Notes: generated by a model from the letters alone, not told the origin. 9,881 bases of DNA from an uncultured Longilinea sp. (GCA_937863945.1 CALMIB010000387.1:1-9881); one strand, 5' to 3'. Numbered from the stretch's first letter, positions 1-6,559 are shown. Numbers and translations are program-made.

Positions 1-1
1 A

Positions 2-358
2 AGAAGTGGTGATGGAGGAATAGATGGTTTTGGCATTCTACGTTTGAATGGTCTATTGAGTTTTCGAGTTATTTTTCAGTGCAAAAAATGGAAAAACCCA
101 GTTCGTGCAAATACAGTTCGAGATTTTCGCGGAGCAATGATTGGTAGGGCTGATAAAGGATTGATTATTACCACAAGTCATTTTACACAAGACGCAAAAA
201 CGGAAGCTAACAGGGCTGGTGCAACGGCAATTGATTTAATCGATGGTGACGACTTGGCGATGATGTTGAAGAATCTGAAATTAGGTGTCAAAACAGAAAT
301 TATTCCCGTTGAAAATGTAATAATTGATCCATCGTGGTTCTCTAGATTTGAAGAATAA
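2..358 (+). CDS. Mrr-type restriction endonuclease, 3' fragment
   Basis: This is the C-terminal 118 residues of a type IV (Mrr-like) restriction endonuclease; the 5' part lies outside the window. The frame is open from base 2, and the TTG at 44 is an internal codon rather than the start. The translation opens with a GDGGIDG motif and continues to FQCKKW, which together give the D-x(n)-Q-x-K catalytic core of the Mrr_cat/PD-(D/E)xK nuclease fold. It is followed by the usual F-RG-M--RADKGLIITTS strand-helix region and a short tail ending WFSRFEE. Family members cut DNA, often methylated foreign DNA, in the cytoplasm, with an N-terminal winged-helix domain that is not visible here. The gene is clearly more AT-rich than everything downstream, which suggests horizontal acquisition. 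The family call is firm. Modification dependence and the exact subtype cannot be judged from this fragment. Confidence 0.85.
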   Translation, partial: RSGDGGIDGFGILRLNGLLSFRVIFQCKKWKNPVRANTVRDFRGAMIGRADKGLIITTSHFTQDAKTEANRAGATAIDLIDGDDLAMMLKNLKLGVKTEIIPVENVIIDPSWFSRFEE

Positions 359-378
359 ATCCAATAAAACAGTACAAT
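348..378 (+). promoter_or_regulatory. possible promoter for the alkyltransferase gene
   Basis: TTGAAG at 348-353 and TACAAT at 373-378 resemble -35 and -10 boxes, but the 19-base spacer is longer than ideal. The -35 box lies inside the last codons of the upstream nuclease gene. A start near base 385 would leave a leader of about 24 bases before the ATG at 409. This is a weak call in AT-rich DNA, where such matches occur by chance. Confidence 0.3.
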
Positions 379-408
379 GAGGATTCTTCCTTTTAGTATA
401 GTGGTAAG

Positions 409-909
409 ATGATCGTCACCTGTCAGTTGGATACTCCACTTGGACCGATGCTGGCCGGGGCGACCGTGCAGGGCGTGTGCCTGCTGGAATTCGTCGACAG
501 CGGCCGGGTGGAGCCGCAATTGCGCCGGCTGGCGGGCGGCCTGGGGGCCGCATCCGCGCCGGGGGAGAGCCCGTTTTTCTCCGCGCTGCGAGCCCAACTG
601 GACGAATACTTTTCCGGGCTGCGCCGGCATTTCAGTCTGCCGTTGGTGCTGGCCGGCACGCCGTTTCAACTGCGTGTGTGGGTTGCGCTGCAATCCATCC
701 CCTACGGCGAAACGCGCACGTACCGCGCGCTGGCCGCGCAGATTGGTTCGCCGGATGCCGCGCGCGCGGTGGGGAGCGCCAACGGCGCCAACCCGCTTGC
801 CATCCTGGTTCCGTGCCACCGGCTGACCGGCGCGGACGGCAAACTGACCGGCTACGGGGGCGGGTTGTGGCGCAAACGCCGGCTGCTGGAGCTGGAGCGG
901 AGCGGGTAG
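409..909 (+). CDS. ogt: methylated-DNA-protein cysteine S-methyltransferase (Ogt/MGMT type)
   Basis: This 166-residue suicide repair protein moves alkyl groups from O6-alkylguanine, and probably O4-alkylthymine, in DNA onto its own cysteine. The N-terminal half (about 1-80) is the degenerate RNase H-like domain, opening with DTPLGP and LLEF. The C-terminal half (about 84-162) is the DNA-binding methyltransferase domain: FQLRVW, then IPYGETRTY, then the VGSANGANP turn, then the active site VPCHRL with acceptor Cys136, then the GYGGGLWRK clamp. Length matches Ogt (about 170 residues), and there is no AdaA-type N-terminal domain. ATG 409 is preferred because an in-frame TAG lies at 394-396; the ribosome-binding site (GGTAAG) is weak and very close. 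The TAG stop at 907-909 is also the first three bases of an intergenic repeat copy. The next gene is convergent, so this is probably a single-gene unit. Confidence 0.95.
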   Translation: MIVTCQLDTPLGPMLAGATVQGVCLLEFVDSGRVEPQLRRLAGGLGAASAPGESPFFSALRAQLDEYFSGLRRHFSLPLVLAGTPFQLRVWVALQSIPYGETRTYRALAAQIGSPDAARAVGSANGANPLAILVPCHRLTGADGKLTGYGGGLWRKRRLLELERSG

Positions 910-937
910 CTTTTAGCGGTTCGCTGTAGGCGATTCG
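907..937 (+). repeat. inverted repeat, left copy
   Basis: TAGCTTTTAGC at 907-917 and GGCGATTCG at 929-937 reappear, in the same order, on the minus strand at 1202-1192 and 1187-1179. The two words are 11 bases apart here and 4 bases apart in the right copy. The left copy supplies the stop codon of the alkyltransferase gene. It looks like one unit of a short intergenic repeat family, though only two copies are visible. Confidence 0.6.
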
Positions 938-1213
938 TTGGCAACAATGGATTGTCGATAATAATTGCGTATAGCCATACGATAAATAAAAATGATTGAT
1001 GGAGGGAGAGCGGGTAAATGAGAACGATGGCGGCTGAAAGCCGTTTTGCCCTTGCTTAACGGCCGGGGAAGGGAAGGGCAGGCCGGCGCCATCAAAAGGC
1101 GACCGACAGCGCTACGATGATGGATAGAGCGGTGCGGCTGGCCCTCTACACAGGCGGGCCGCCCCTGGCCGCCGAAAGCGAATCGCCAACAGCTAAAAGC
1201 TAGAAGCTATTCG
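910..1213. other. convergent intergenic region, no gene seen
   Basis: This region separates two convergent genes. I see no convincing coding frame and no RNA gene. It holds the two inverted repeat copies at its ends, a small palindrome ACAATGGATTGT at 944-955, an AT-rich patch near 955-995, a hairpin with a short T run at 1031-1047, and then GC-rich DNA to the right copy. The minus-strand frame at 913-1095 has no family features and is treated as chance. Confidence 0.6.
1031..1047 (+). terminator. weak intrinsic terminator-like hairpin
   Basis: CGGCT (1031-1035), loop GAA, AGCCG (1039-1043) and TTTT (1044-1047) form a 5-bp GC-rich stem followed by a short T run. It lies about 120 bases after the alkyltransferase stop and points the right way to end that transcript. 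The stem and T tract are both short, so strength is doubtful. Confidence 0.35.
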
Positions 1214-1215
1214 CT
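1177..1215 (-). repeat. inverted repeat, right copy, with internal hairpin
   Basis: On the minus strand this reads from the stop region of the cytidylate kinase-like gene into TAGCTTTTAGC and GGCGATTCG, matching the left copy at 907-937. AGCGAAT (1177-1183) and ATTCGCT (1209-1215) close a 7-bp stem around AGCT-rich direct repeats, so this copy could fold alone. It overlaps two bases of the stop codon at 1214-1216. Confidence 0.6.
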
Positions 1216-1867
1216 ACTCCAAATGCATCACCTCAACGGCGAACTGGATCCAATGCGCGGCCATTTCCACCGAGCACAGGCCGGTATTGATCACCAGGTG
1301 GTAGAGCAGGGGGTCGTCCCAGTCAACATCGTAATAGTGCTTCAGGTAATCCTGCGACGCGCGGTCGTGAGATTTGATCATCTGCGCGGCGGAATCGTAC
1401 GAAGTGAATTGCTCATCCACCAGGCGGGCGACGCGCTGCTCAATGGGGGCGACGATGCGCACATGCAGCACGTCCTTGTGGCCGCGCAGGATGGCCTGCC
1501 CGCCGCGGCCGATGATGATGACGTTGCCGCGCCGGAAAGCCGCCTGGACGCTGGCCTGGGTGATGGCCACGCTGGACTGGTCGTCGAGGCGCACGTCCTG
1601 GGCCTGGCGCTCGCCGCTGGGAGTTTCGACCCACACACGCGAGCGGGCCACGGTGCGCGACCCGCCAAACAGGCGCTCGAAGAAATTGCGCGCCGTGTGC
1701 GAATCCTCGGAGAAGTCGACGATCTCGCTTTCCGACAAGCCGACGTCTGCGGCCACCTGCAGGATCATGCTTTTATCGAACAAGCGGTAGTTGAGCAGCT
1801 CGCTGACGCGGGCGGCGATCTGGTCGCCGCCGGAGCCGAGCTGGCGGGAAAGCGTGATGGTGGTCAT
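1214..1867 (-). CDS. cytidylate kinase-like family protein
   Basis: This 217-residue protein belongs to the cytidylate kinase-like (Cytidylate_kin2 type) P-loop family. Residues 6-18 (LSRQLGSGGDQIA) form the family's altered phosphate-binding loop. It is followed by LFDKSMI (29-35), the FFERLFGG segment (62-69) and the VIIIGRGGQAIL strand-loop (116-127), where canonical members place the NMP side. VLHVRIVAP-(2)-QRVARL (133-149) resembles the arginine-rich lid. The loop lacks the GKS/T lysine of ordinary CMP kinase, as is usual in this subfamily, so nucleotide phosphorylation is plausible but not certain. The start is well supported: AAGGAG (1879-1874 on the minus strand) lies 6 bases before the ATG, and a good promoter is further upstream. 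The gene is transcribed away from the histidine kinase and ends against a repeat copy. No functional link to the neighbours is evident. Confidence 0.88.
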   Translation of the reverse strand: MTTITLSRQLGSGGDQIAARVSELLNYRLFDKSMILQVAADVGLSESEIVDFSEDSHTARNFFERLFGGSRTVARSRVWVETPSGERQAQDVRLDDQSSVAITQASVQAAFRRGNVIIIGRGGQAILRGHKDVLHVRIVAPIEQRVARLVDEQFTSYDSAAQMIKSHDRASQDYLKHYYDVDWDDPLLYHLVINTGLCSVEMAAHWIQFAVEVMHLE

Positions 1868-1873
1868 GCGACA

Positions 1874-1879
1874 CTCCTT
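1874..1879 (-). promoter_or_regulatory. ribosome-binding site of the cytidylate kinase-like gene
   Basis: On the minus strand this reads AAGGAG, 6 bases from the ATG at 1867-1865. It abuts a short perfect palindrome TTTCGCGAAA (1878-1887) that could partly hide the site when folded. Confidence 0.75.
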
Positions 1880-1893
1880 TCGCGAAAAGCATA

Positions 1894-1918
1894 CCCCGGC
1901 TGCACGAGGCGGCCGGGG
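1894..1918 (-). other. strong hairpin in the 5' leader of the cytidylate kinase-like gene
   Basis: CCCCGGC (1894-1900) and GCCGGGG (1912-1918) form a 7-bp all-GC stem with an 11-base loop, inside the predicted untranslated leader (about 1868-1956, minus strand). A second small hairpin, CCGC/GCGG, lies at 1940-1952. There is no T run, so this is not a terminator. It could stabilise the message or influence access to the ribosome-binding site. No known riboswitch class was recognised. Confidence 0.5.
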
Positions 1919-1962
1919 GAAGCAGAAAGGCGATGAAAGCCGCGTGATGCGGATATAAAATC

Positions 1963-1991
1963 AGTATAAAGGAAAGGCGGGTGAATTTCAA
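1963..1991 (-). promoter_or_regulatory. sigma70-type promoter for the cytidylate kinase-like gene
   Basis: Read on the minus strand, TTGAAA (1991-1986) and TATACT (1968-1963) are separated by exactly 17 bases. Both boxes match consensus at 5 of 6 positions. Transcription would begin near 1956 and give a leader of roughly 90 bases. Confidence 0.7.
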
Positions 1992-2078
1992 GGGGGAATT
2001 AATGCGCGTAGCCAATTTGTCCTATAAGCAAATGTAATAAAACTCATGGAAAAATCAAACGAATCTGATAAATCTGGA

Positions 2079-2109
2079 ACTTGACTTGCAACCTCAAGTC
2101 GATTAAAGT
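2079..2109 (+). promoter_or_regulatory. sigma70-type promoter with overlapping inverted repeat, upstream of the hybrid kinase
   Basis: TTGACT (2081-2086) and TAAAGT (2104-2109) are 17 bases apart, giving a near-consensus -35 and a moderate -10. Transcription would start near 2116, about 79 bases before the ATG at 2195. An inverted repeat covers the -35 and spacer: GACTTG (2083-2088) with CAAGTC (2095-2100), or in a shifted register ACTTGA (2079-2084) with TCAAGT (2094-2099). Such a position would suit a repressor or regulator operator, but no regulator gene is present in the window. Confidence 0.6.
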
Positions 2110-2140
2110 GAGCATAGAATTATGATATTTAGAAACTTTC

Positions 2141-2194
2141 AGGGGGATACCGCAGGATCAGCATCCCAACATTGGTTTGCGATTGCGGTTTTTT
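2141..2194 (+). promoter_or_regulatory. structured leader with T run directly before the kinase start codon
   Basis: ACCGCA (2149-2154) can pair with TGCGGT (2184-2189), enclosing hairpin GGAT/ATCC (2155-2166). Six T bases (2189-2194) run straight into the ATG at 2195. A competing stem, GGGAT (2144-2148) with ATCCC (2163-2167), would break this fold. The arrangement resembles an attenuator or a translational switch. No standard ribosome-binding site lies within 20 bases of the ATG; the only purine-rich run, AGGGGG, is at 2141-2146. No named riboswitch class was recognised, and the outer stem is only 6 bp. Confidence 0.35.
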
Positions 2195-5100
2195 ATGAAT
2201 AAAAACGAAACGAGCCAGAACAGAAATGCTGTTTACAGGCATTCCCTGCAGGGCGTTATCCTGGGGCTATTGCTGGTATTGGTGGCGTTGGCGCTCACTT
2301 TTCCATATTTACCGGAATTGCTGGCCGCCATGCCGCCGTTTTTGCGGCTGGTGGTGATGGTGTTATTTGTGTTTCTCATGCCCACTCTCATGGGTTTCGC
2401 GGGCCGCTGGTTGGGCATGCGCCTGGAAAATGCCGAGCGTGATAACCAGGCGCTGCAACGGCAGATTGCCCTCCTGGAAGAACAGCAGCAGGAGAAGCGG
2501 TTGGAGGAAACCAACCGGCTTCAGCTTGAAAAAATCCTCGAGCGCGGCAAGCGCGAATGGGAAGGCATCTTCGATGCGGTTCAGAACGCGTTGCTGGTCA
2601 CGGATGAGCAGGGGATCATCATCCGCTGCAACCGCGCGGCTATCCAATGGTTGAATAACAGTTTTGACCAGGTCATCCAGCATCCCATCACCTCGCTTGA
2701 CCTGGGTGAATCAGGCGGCCGTCCGATTCGCCTGCCAGAAGTCCATGGAGAGACGCACATCCCGGCTAAAGGCGGTTGGTACGATGTATCCCGCTTCACG
2801 ATTGCCCTTGAAGAAGACAAGCAAGGCTTCATCTATATTGTGCAGGACATCAATCAGCGCAAGCAGGATGAAGCCATCATCCGGCAGCAAAAAGCCTACC
2901 TGGAAACGCTGGTGAATCTCAGCCCGGTCGCGATCGTGACGGTGGATCATGAGAAGCACATTCTAACCACCAACCCCTATTTCGAAACCCTGTTTGGGTA
3001 CAGCCATGACGAGGTGGTCGGCCGGGCGATTGACCCGCTGTTGAATATGAATGGGAACCCGCTTGAAAGCAGCCTGATGCCGGATATTCCCGGCCCCGGC
3101 CGGGTGGTGAAAGCATCGGTGCGGCTGCAACGGAAAGACGGCACGCTGGCCGACGTGGAAGCCCTGGGCGTTCAACTGGTGCAGGATGAACAGGTGAAGG
3201 GCGCCCTGTGGTTGTACCACGACATCACCGAGCTGGTGCAGGCGCGGCGGGACGCCGAACAGGCCGACCGGGCAAAATCGGAGTTCCTGGCCAACATGAG
3301 CCACGAAATCCGCACGCCGATGAACGGCATCATTGGCATGTTGGAACTGGCCATGGACACTACCCTGAACGATGAGCAATACGATTTCCTGGAAGGCGCG
3401 CGCGAAAGCGCGGATGCGCTGTTGAGCGTGTTAAACAGCGTGCTCGATTTTTCAAAGATCGAATCGGGGCAACTGGTGCTCGACCCGGTCGATTTCGATC
3501 TGCATTCGATGGTCGAGGGGGTGGCCCAGATGATGGCCAGCCGCGCGGATCTACGCGGGCTGGAACTGCTGGCCTACATCGAGCCGCAGGTGCCGGAGCA
3601 CGTGAACGGCGACCCGGTGCGGCTGCGCCAGGTACTGGTCAACCTGCTGGACAACGCGCTCAAGTTCACCGCACACGGCGAAGTGATCATCCGCTGCGAA
3701 TTGGAAAAGAAGAAACACAATAAAGCCCTGGTCAAATTCAGCGTTAGCGATTCAGGTATCGGCATCCCCGAAGACCGCCAGAAGGACATCTTTGAGCGCT
3801 TCGTGCAGGTGGATGGATCGACCACGCGCAAATATGGCGGCTCGGGGCTGGGGCTGGCGATTTCAAAACAACTGGCCGGCATGATGGGCGGCCAGATCGG
3901 CGTGGAAAGCCAGCCGGGCAAGGGCAGCACGTTCTGGTTCACGGCGCTGCTGGATGAATTGCCCAAACCGGCCGGCCGCGAGCCGATGACCACGCGCGAT
4001 TTGAAGCGCGTGCGGGTGTTGATCGTGGATGACAGCGCCGTCAACCGCCAGATTTTCTCCAAAATGATCGAAGGTTTGGGCTGCCAGGTGACCGCCATCT
4101 CAAAGGGCCAGGACGTCATCCCGGCGTTGTTCCGCGGACTGCTCACCAATGCGCATTACCACCTGGTGCTGCTGGATATGCAGATGCCGGGCATGGACGG
4201 CGAAGACACGCTGCGCGCCATCCGCAATGAACCCTTGACCCGCGATATCCGCGTGGTCGTGCTGACCTCGATGGGCCGGCGGTCAGAACTGAGCAAGCTG
4301 GACGCGCTGGGCTATTCGGGCTTTTTGCAGAAGCCGATCAAACAATCGCAACTGCAAAGCATGGTGGAATATGCGCTGGGCCTCACCCCACACCTGGAGA
4401 GCCACCAACGGATTGAGCCGGGCCCGGCGCAGCCGGCTGAAAAGCCGCTGGATATTTTGGTGGTTGAGGACAACGTGATCAACCAGAAAATGATCAATTC
4501 GCTGCTCAGCAAGCGCGGCCACACGGTCGAATTGGCAGGCAGCGGCCTGGAAGCCATCGCGGCAGCCGGTCGGAAACGCTATGACGCCATCCTGATGGAT
4601 GTGCAAATGCCGGACCTGGATGGGTTTGAAGCCTCGCGCCAGATCCGCGCGGCGCAAGGCCCCAACCAGCAAACGCCCATCATCGCCATGACCGCGCTCG
4701 TCATGCCGGGCGACCGCCAGCGCTGCCTGGACGCCGGCATGGTCGATTACATATCCAAGCCGATCGATACGCGCAAGCTGTTCCAGATCCTGGAGCGCTG
4801 GACCGGCCCCGCCGACGAAAAAGACGCGACCGTCCTGCGCTTCCGTAAGAATGCACCGCCGGCGGATGCCGTTTTGGATATCGACGGCGCGTTGACCCGC
4901 TTCAGCGGCGACCGGGATTTTTACTTCACCCTCCTGACTGAATTCCTGCTGGATTTGCCGGTGAAAACCGCCGAGATGAATTCAGTTTTAGCGACCGGAG
5001 ATTTAAAGAAACTGGCGTTTCATGCGCATAATCTAAAAGGGGTGGCCGCCAACTTTGGCGCGGGGCAATTGTACAGCCTGGTGAGCAGGCTGGATGAGGC

Positions 5101-5212
5101 CAGCAAACAGCAAGAGGCGGATGCGGCCCGAGAATTGCTGGCGCAGGTGGAGAAGGCTGCGGAAAAGTTGAAAATTCATGCCGAGGAATTGGCCCTGAAT
5201 CCTGAAAAATAA
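2195..5212 (+). CDS. membrane-bound hybrid histidine kinase, TM2-PAS2-HisKA-HATPase-REC2-Hpt
   Basis: This 1005-residue protein is a BarA/TorS-style multistep phosphorelay sensor. Two membrane segments (about 20-39 and 50-70) are joined by only about ten residues, so there is no real extracytoplasmic sensor. A coiled coil (about 78-120) leads to PAS 1 (about 121-220) and PAS 2 (about 232-345). HisKA carries phospho-His370 in SHEIRTPMNG. HATPase (about 470-586) has N box Asn487, G1 DSGIG (519-523) and G2 GGSGLGLAIS (548-557). Receiver 1 (about 606-724) has Asp612/613, acceptor Asp661, Thr691 and Lys713. Receiver 2 (about 752-868) has Glu758/Asp759, acceptor Asp802, Thr833 and Lys855. The C-terminal Hpt domain (about 893-985) has phospho-His945 in HNLKG. 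All catalytic residues are present. ATG 2195 is chosen over TTG 2177, which would add six residues; neither has a clear ribosome-binding site. Signal inside or near the membrane is inferred. The likely output is the adjacent receiver-ATPase. Confidence 0.93.
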   Translation: MNKNETSQNRNAVYRHSLQGVILGLLLVLVALALTFPYLPELLAAMPPFLRLVVMVLFVFLMPTLMGFAGRWLGMRLENAERDNQALQRQIALLEEQQQEKRLEETNRLQLEKILERGKREWEGIFDAVQNALLVTDEQGIIIRCNRAAIQWLNNSFDQVIQHPITSLDLGESGGRPIRLPEVHGETHIPAKGGWYDVSRFTIALEEDKQGFIYIVQDINQRKQDEAIIRQQKAYLETLVNLSPVAIVTVDHEKHILTTNPYFETLFGYSHDEVVGRAIDPLLNMNGNPLESSLMPDIPGPGRVVKASVRLQRKDGTLADVEALGVQLVQDEQVKGALWLYHDITELVQARRDAEQADRAKSEFLANMSHEIRTPMNGIIGMLELAMDTTLNDEQYDFLEGARESADALLSVLNSVLDFSKIESGQLVLDPVDFDLHSMVEGVAQMMASRADLRGLELLAYIEPQVPEHVNGDPVRLRQVLVNLLDNALKFTAHGEVIIRCELEKKKHNKALVKFSVSDSGIGIPEDRQKDIFERFVQVDGSTTRKYGGSGLGLAISKQLAGMMGGQIGVESQPGKGSTFWFTALLDELPKPAGREPMTTRDLKRVRVLIVDDSAVNRQIFSKMIEGLGCQVTAISKGQDVIPALFRGLLTNAHYHLVLLDMQMPGMDGEDTLRAIRNEPLTRDIRVVVLTSMGRRSELSKLDALGYSGFLQKPIKQSQLQSMVEYALGLTPHLESHQRIEPGPAQPAEKPLDILVVEDNVINQKMINSLLSKRGHTVELAGSGLEAIAAAGRKRYDAILMDVQMPDLDGFEASRQIRAAQGPNQQTPIIAMTALVMPGDRQRCLDAGMVDYISKPIDTRKLFQILERWTGPADEKDATVLRFRKNAPPADAVLDIDGALTRFSGDRDFYFTLLTEFLLDLPVKTAEMNSVLATGDLKKLAFHAHNLKGVAANFGAGQLYSLVSRLDEASKQQEADAARELLAQVEKAAEKLKIHAEELALNPEK

Positions 5213-5344
5213 AGTATGATTAGGTATTCGTTGGGGGAATGATTGCATCACGGCTCCATTGTTTAAACCAACAGACCCCATATTTTGCCCGCAGAAAACG
5301 GGTAACCCTTTGAAAATTTGATCGGTCCAAAAAACGGAGCGTGT
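5213..5344 (+). promoter_or_regulatory. kinase to receiver-ATPase spacer with small hairpins
   Basis: This 132-base spacer has no coding frame and no convincing terminator for the kinase gene. It holds the 8-base palindrome GTTTAAAC, a CCCG/CGGG hairpin (5288-5302) and the overlapping GGGTAACCC (5300-5308). No clear promoter boxes were found, so the next gene may be read through from the kinase or may use an unrecognised promoter. GGAG at 5336-5339, 5 bases before ATG 5345, is a good ribosome-binding site. Confidence 0.4.
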
Positions 5345-6559
5345 ATGCCACGGGTTTTACTGATTGATGATGAGCCTGTTTTTTTCAAAATGGTGGATCA
5401 TGCCCTTAAGCCGCAGGGGTATGAAGTGGAATTTGCCAAAACCGGCATGGACGGCCTGCGCGCGGCAGGGAGCAGCAATCCCGAGCTCATCATTGTGGAC
5501 GTCAAGTTGCCCGATTTTGACGGTTACGAAGTCGTCCAACGACTGCGCAGCACGCCGCGGTTCCGCTCGACGCCGATCATCTTTCTCACCAGCCAGACCG
5601 AGCTGCCCAGCAAACTGAAGGGTTTTGAGGTGGGCGCGGACGATTTCCTGGGCAAGCCGTTCCAGCCCGAAGAGTTGGTGGCACGCGTGGGCCTGCTGAT
5701 GCGGCGCAGCGAAGCCATCCGCTCGGCGCTGCCGGCCGGGCCCACCCGCGAACCCGCCACGGTGGTGGCCGTGCACAGCCTGCGCGGCGGCGTGGGCTGC
5801 ACCAGCCTGGCCGTCAACCTGGCGCTGGCGTTTCACCAGGTGTGGGATAAACCCACGCTGCTGGTCGATGCGGATATGACGGCGGGTCAGGTGGCGCTGA
5901 TGCTGAACACATCGCCCGCGCGCACTTTTGACGACCTGACCAACCGGCGGGCCAGCGAGCTGGATAACGACCTCATCAAGAAGATCATCTCCAAGCACAA
6001 TTCCGGCATCCATTTCATTGCTGCGCCGGCTTCGCCGTTGTCAGATGATTCGTTTGCCGATGATCTGTGGCCTGAATTGCTCACCCGGCTGGAAGAAATG
6101 TATGACTTCATCGTCATAGACACGGCGCATAACTTTGGGAATATCACCATTCACATGCTCAACCAGGCATCCACGGTTTTTTTGACCGTCGCTCCCGAAA
6201 TGGCATCAGTGCGCTCGTCAATTAGCAGCCTTGAAATTTACAACCTGCTGGGCTATGCGCCTGAAAAAGTAAAGGTTGTGCTCAACCAAAATCTGGCGAT
6301 TGCCGGGATCAAGCAGGCGCAAATTGAAAAGGTGCTCAAGCAGCCCATCAGTCACAGTTTCGCCTACGCGCCCAACGAATACATCCGCTCGGTCAATTTC
6401 GGCCAGCCTGTGCTGCTCAACAACTCGGAACTGCCAGCCACAGCGATCTTCGAAGAGATGGCCTACGTCAACGTTGCCGAGAGCATAAAAGCCATTCCGC
6501 CGGTCTCTCCAACCGCCGCCTGGAAACGGGTGACGCAAAAAATGACCGGAAAAAAGTAA
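5345..6559 (+). CDS. receiver domain fused to CpaE/TadZ-type MinD-like ATPase
   Basis: This 404-residue cytoplasmic protein has two domains. Residues 2-120 form a two-component receiver with the full active site: Asp8/Asp9, acceptor Asp52 in VDVKLPD, Thr82 and Lys104 in GKPF. Residues about 138-380 form a ParA/MinD-superfamily ATPase of the CpaE/TadZ kind. It has the altered P-loop LRGGVGCTS (146-154), LLVDAD (172-177), and Walker B FIVIDT (255-260) followed by the family's TVAPEM strand. TadZ/CpaE proteins localise Tad (Flp) pilus and related secretion machines, and are membrane-associated through partner binding. Both usual P-loop lysines are replaced (Arg147, Cys152), so ATP turnover may be weak. 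ATG 5345 is preferred to TTG 5318 because GGAG sits 5 bases upstream and the receiver begins at once. The upstream hybrid kinase is its natural phosphodonor (inferred). It is probably co-transcribed with the next two genes. Confidence 0.88.
   Translation: MPRVLLIDDEPVFFKMVDHALKPQGYEVEFAKTGMDGLRAAGSSNPELIIVDVKLPDFDGYEVVQRLRSTPRFRSTPIIFLTSQTELPSKLKGFEVGADDFLGKPFQPEELVARVGLLMRRSEAIRSALPAGPTREPATVVAVHSLRGGVGCTSLAVNLALAFHQVWDKPTLLVDADMTAGQVALMLNTSPARTFDDLTNRRASELDNDLIKKIISKHNSGIHFIAAPASPLSDDSFADDLWPELLTRLEEMYDFIVIDTAHNFGNITIHMLNQASTVFLTVAPEMASVRSSISSLEIYNLLGYAPEKVKVVLNQNLAIAGIKQAQIEKVLKQPISHSFAYAPNEYIRSVNFGQPVLLNNSELPATAIFEEMAYVNVAESIKAIPPVSPTAAWKRVTQKMTGKK

Noticed and set aside
376..430. tRNA-like words: TAGTATAGTGGTA (394-406), as in the D arm of some bacterial tRNA-Gly genes, followed by CCTGTCA as in a tRNA-Asp anticodon loop.
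   Set aside because: The D stem and acceptor stem do not pair and no T-loop GTTCGA follows, so there is no tRNA gene. A remnant at the composition boundary cannot be excluded but is not supported.
178..819. Long minus-strand frame across the Mrr and alkyltransferase genes.
   Set aside because: It lies opposite two well-recognised genes and its translation is low-complexity and matches no family; it is a shadow frame.
1223..1936. Plus-strand frame of 237 codons opposite the cytidylate kinase-like gene.
   Set aside because: The minus-strand gene has family motifs, a ribosome-binding site and a promoter; this frame has none.
5288..5308. Terminator for the kinase gene at the CCCG/CGGG hairpin.
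   Set aside because: The stem is 4 bp with a 7-base loop and there is no downstream T run.
5213..5344. Possible riboswitch, for example c-di-GMP type, before the receiver-ATPase gene.
   Set aside because: Only small 4-bp hairpins are visible and the conserved sequence blocks of known classes are missing.
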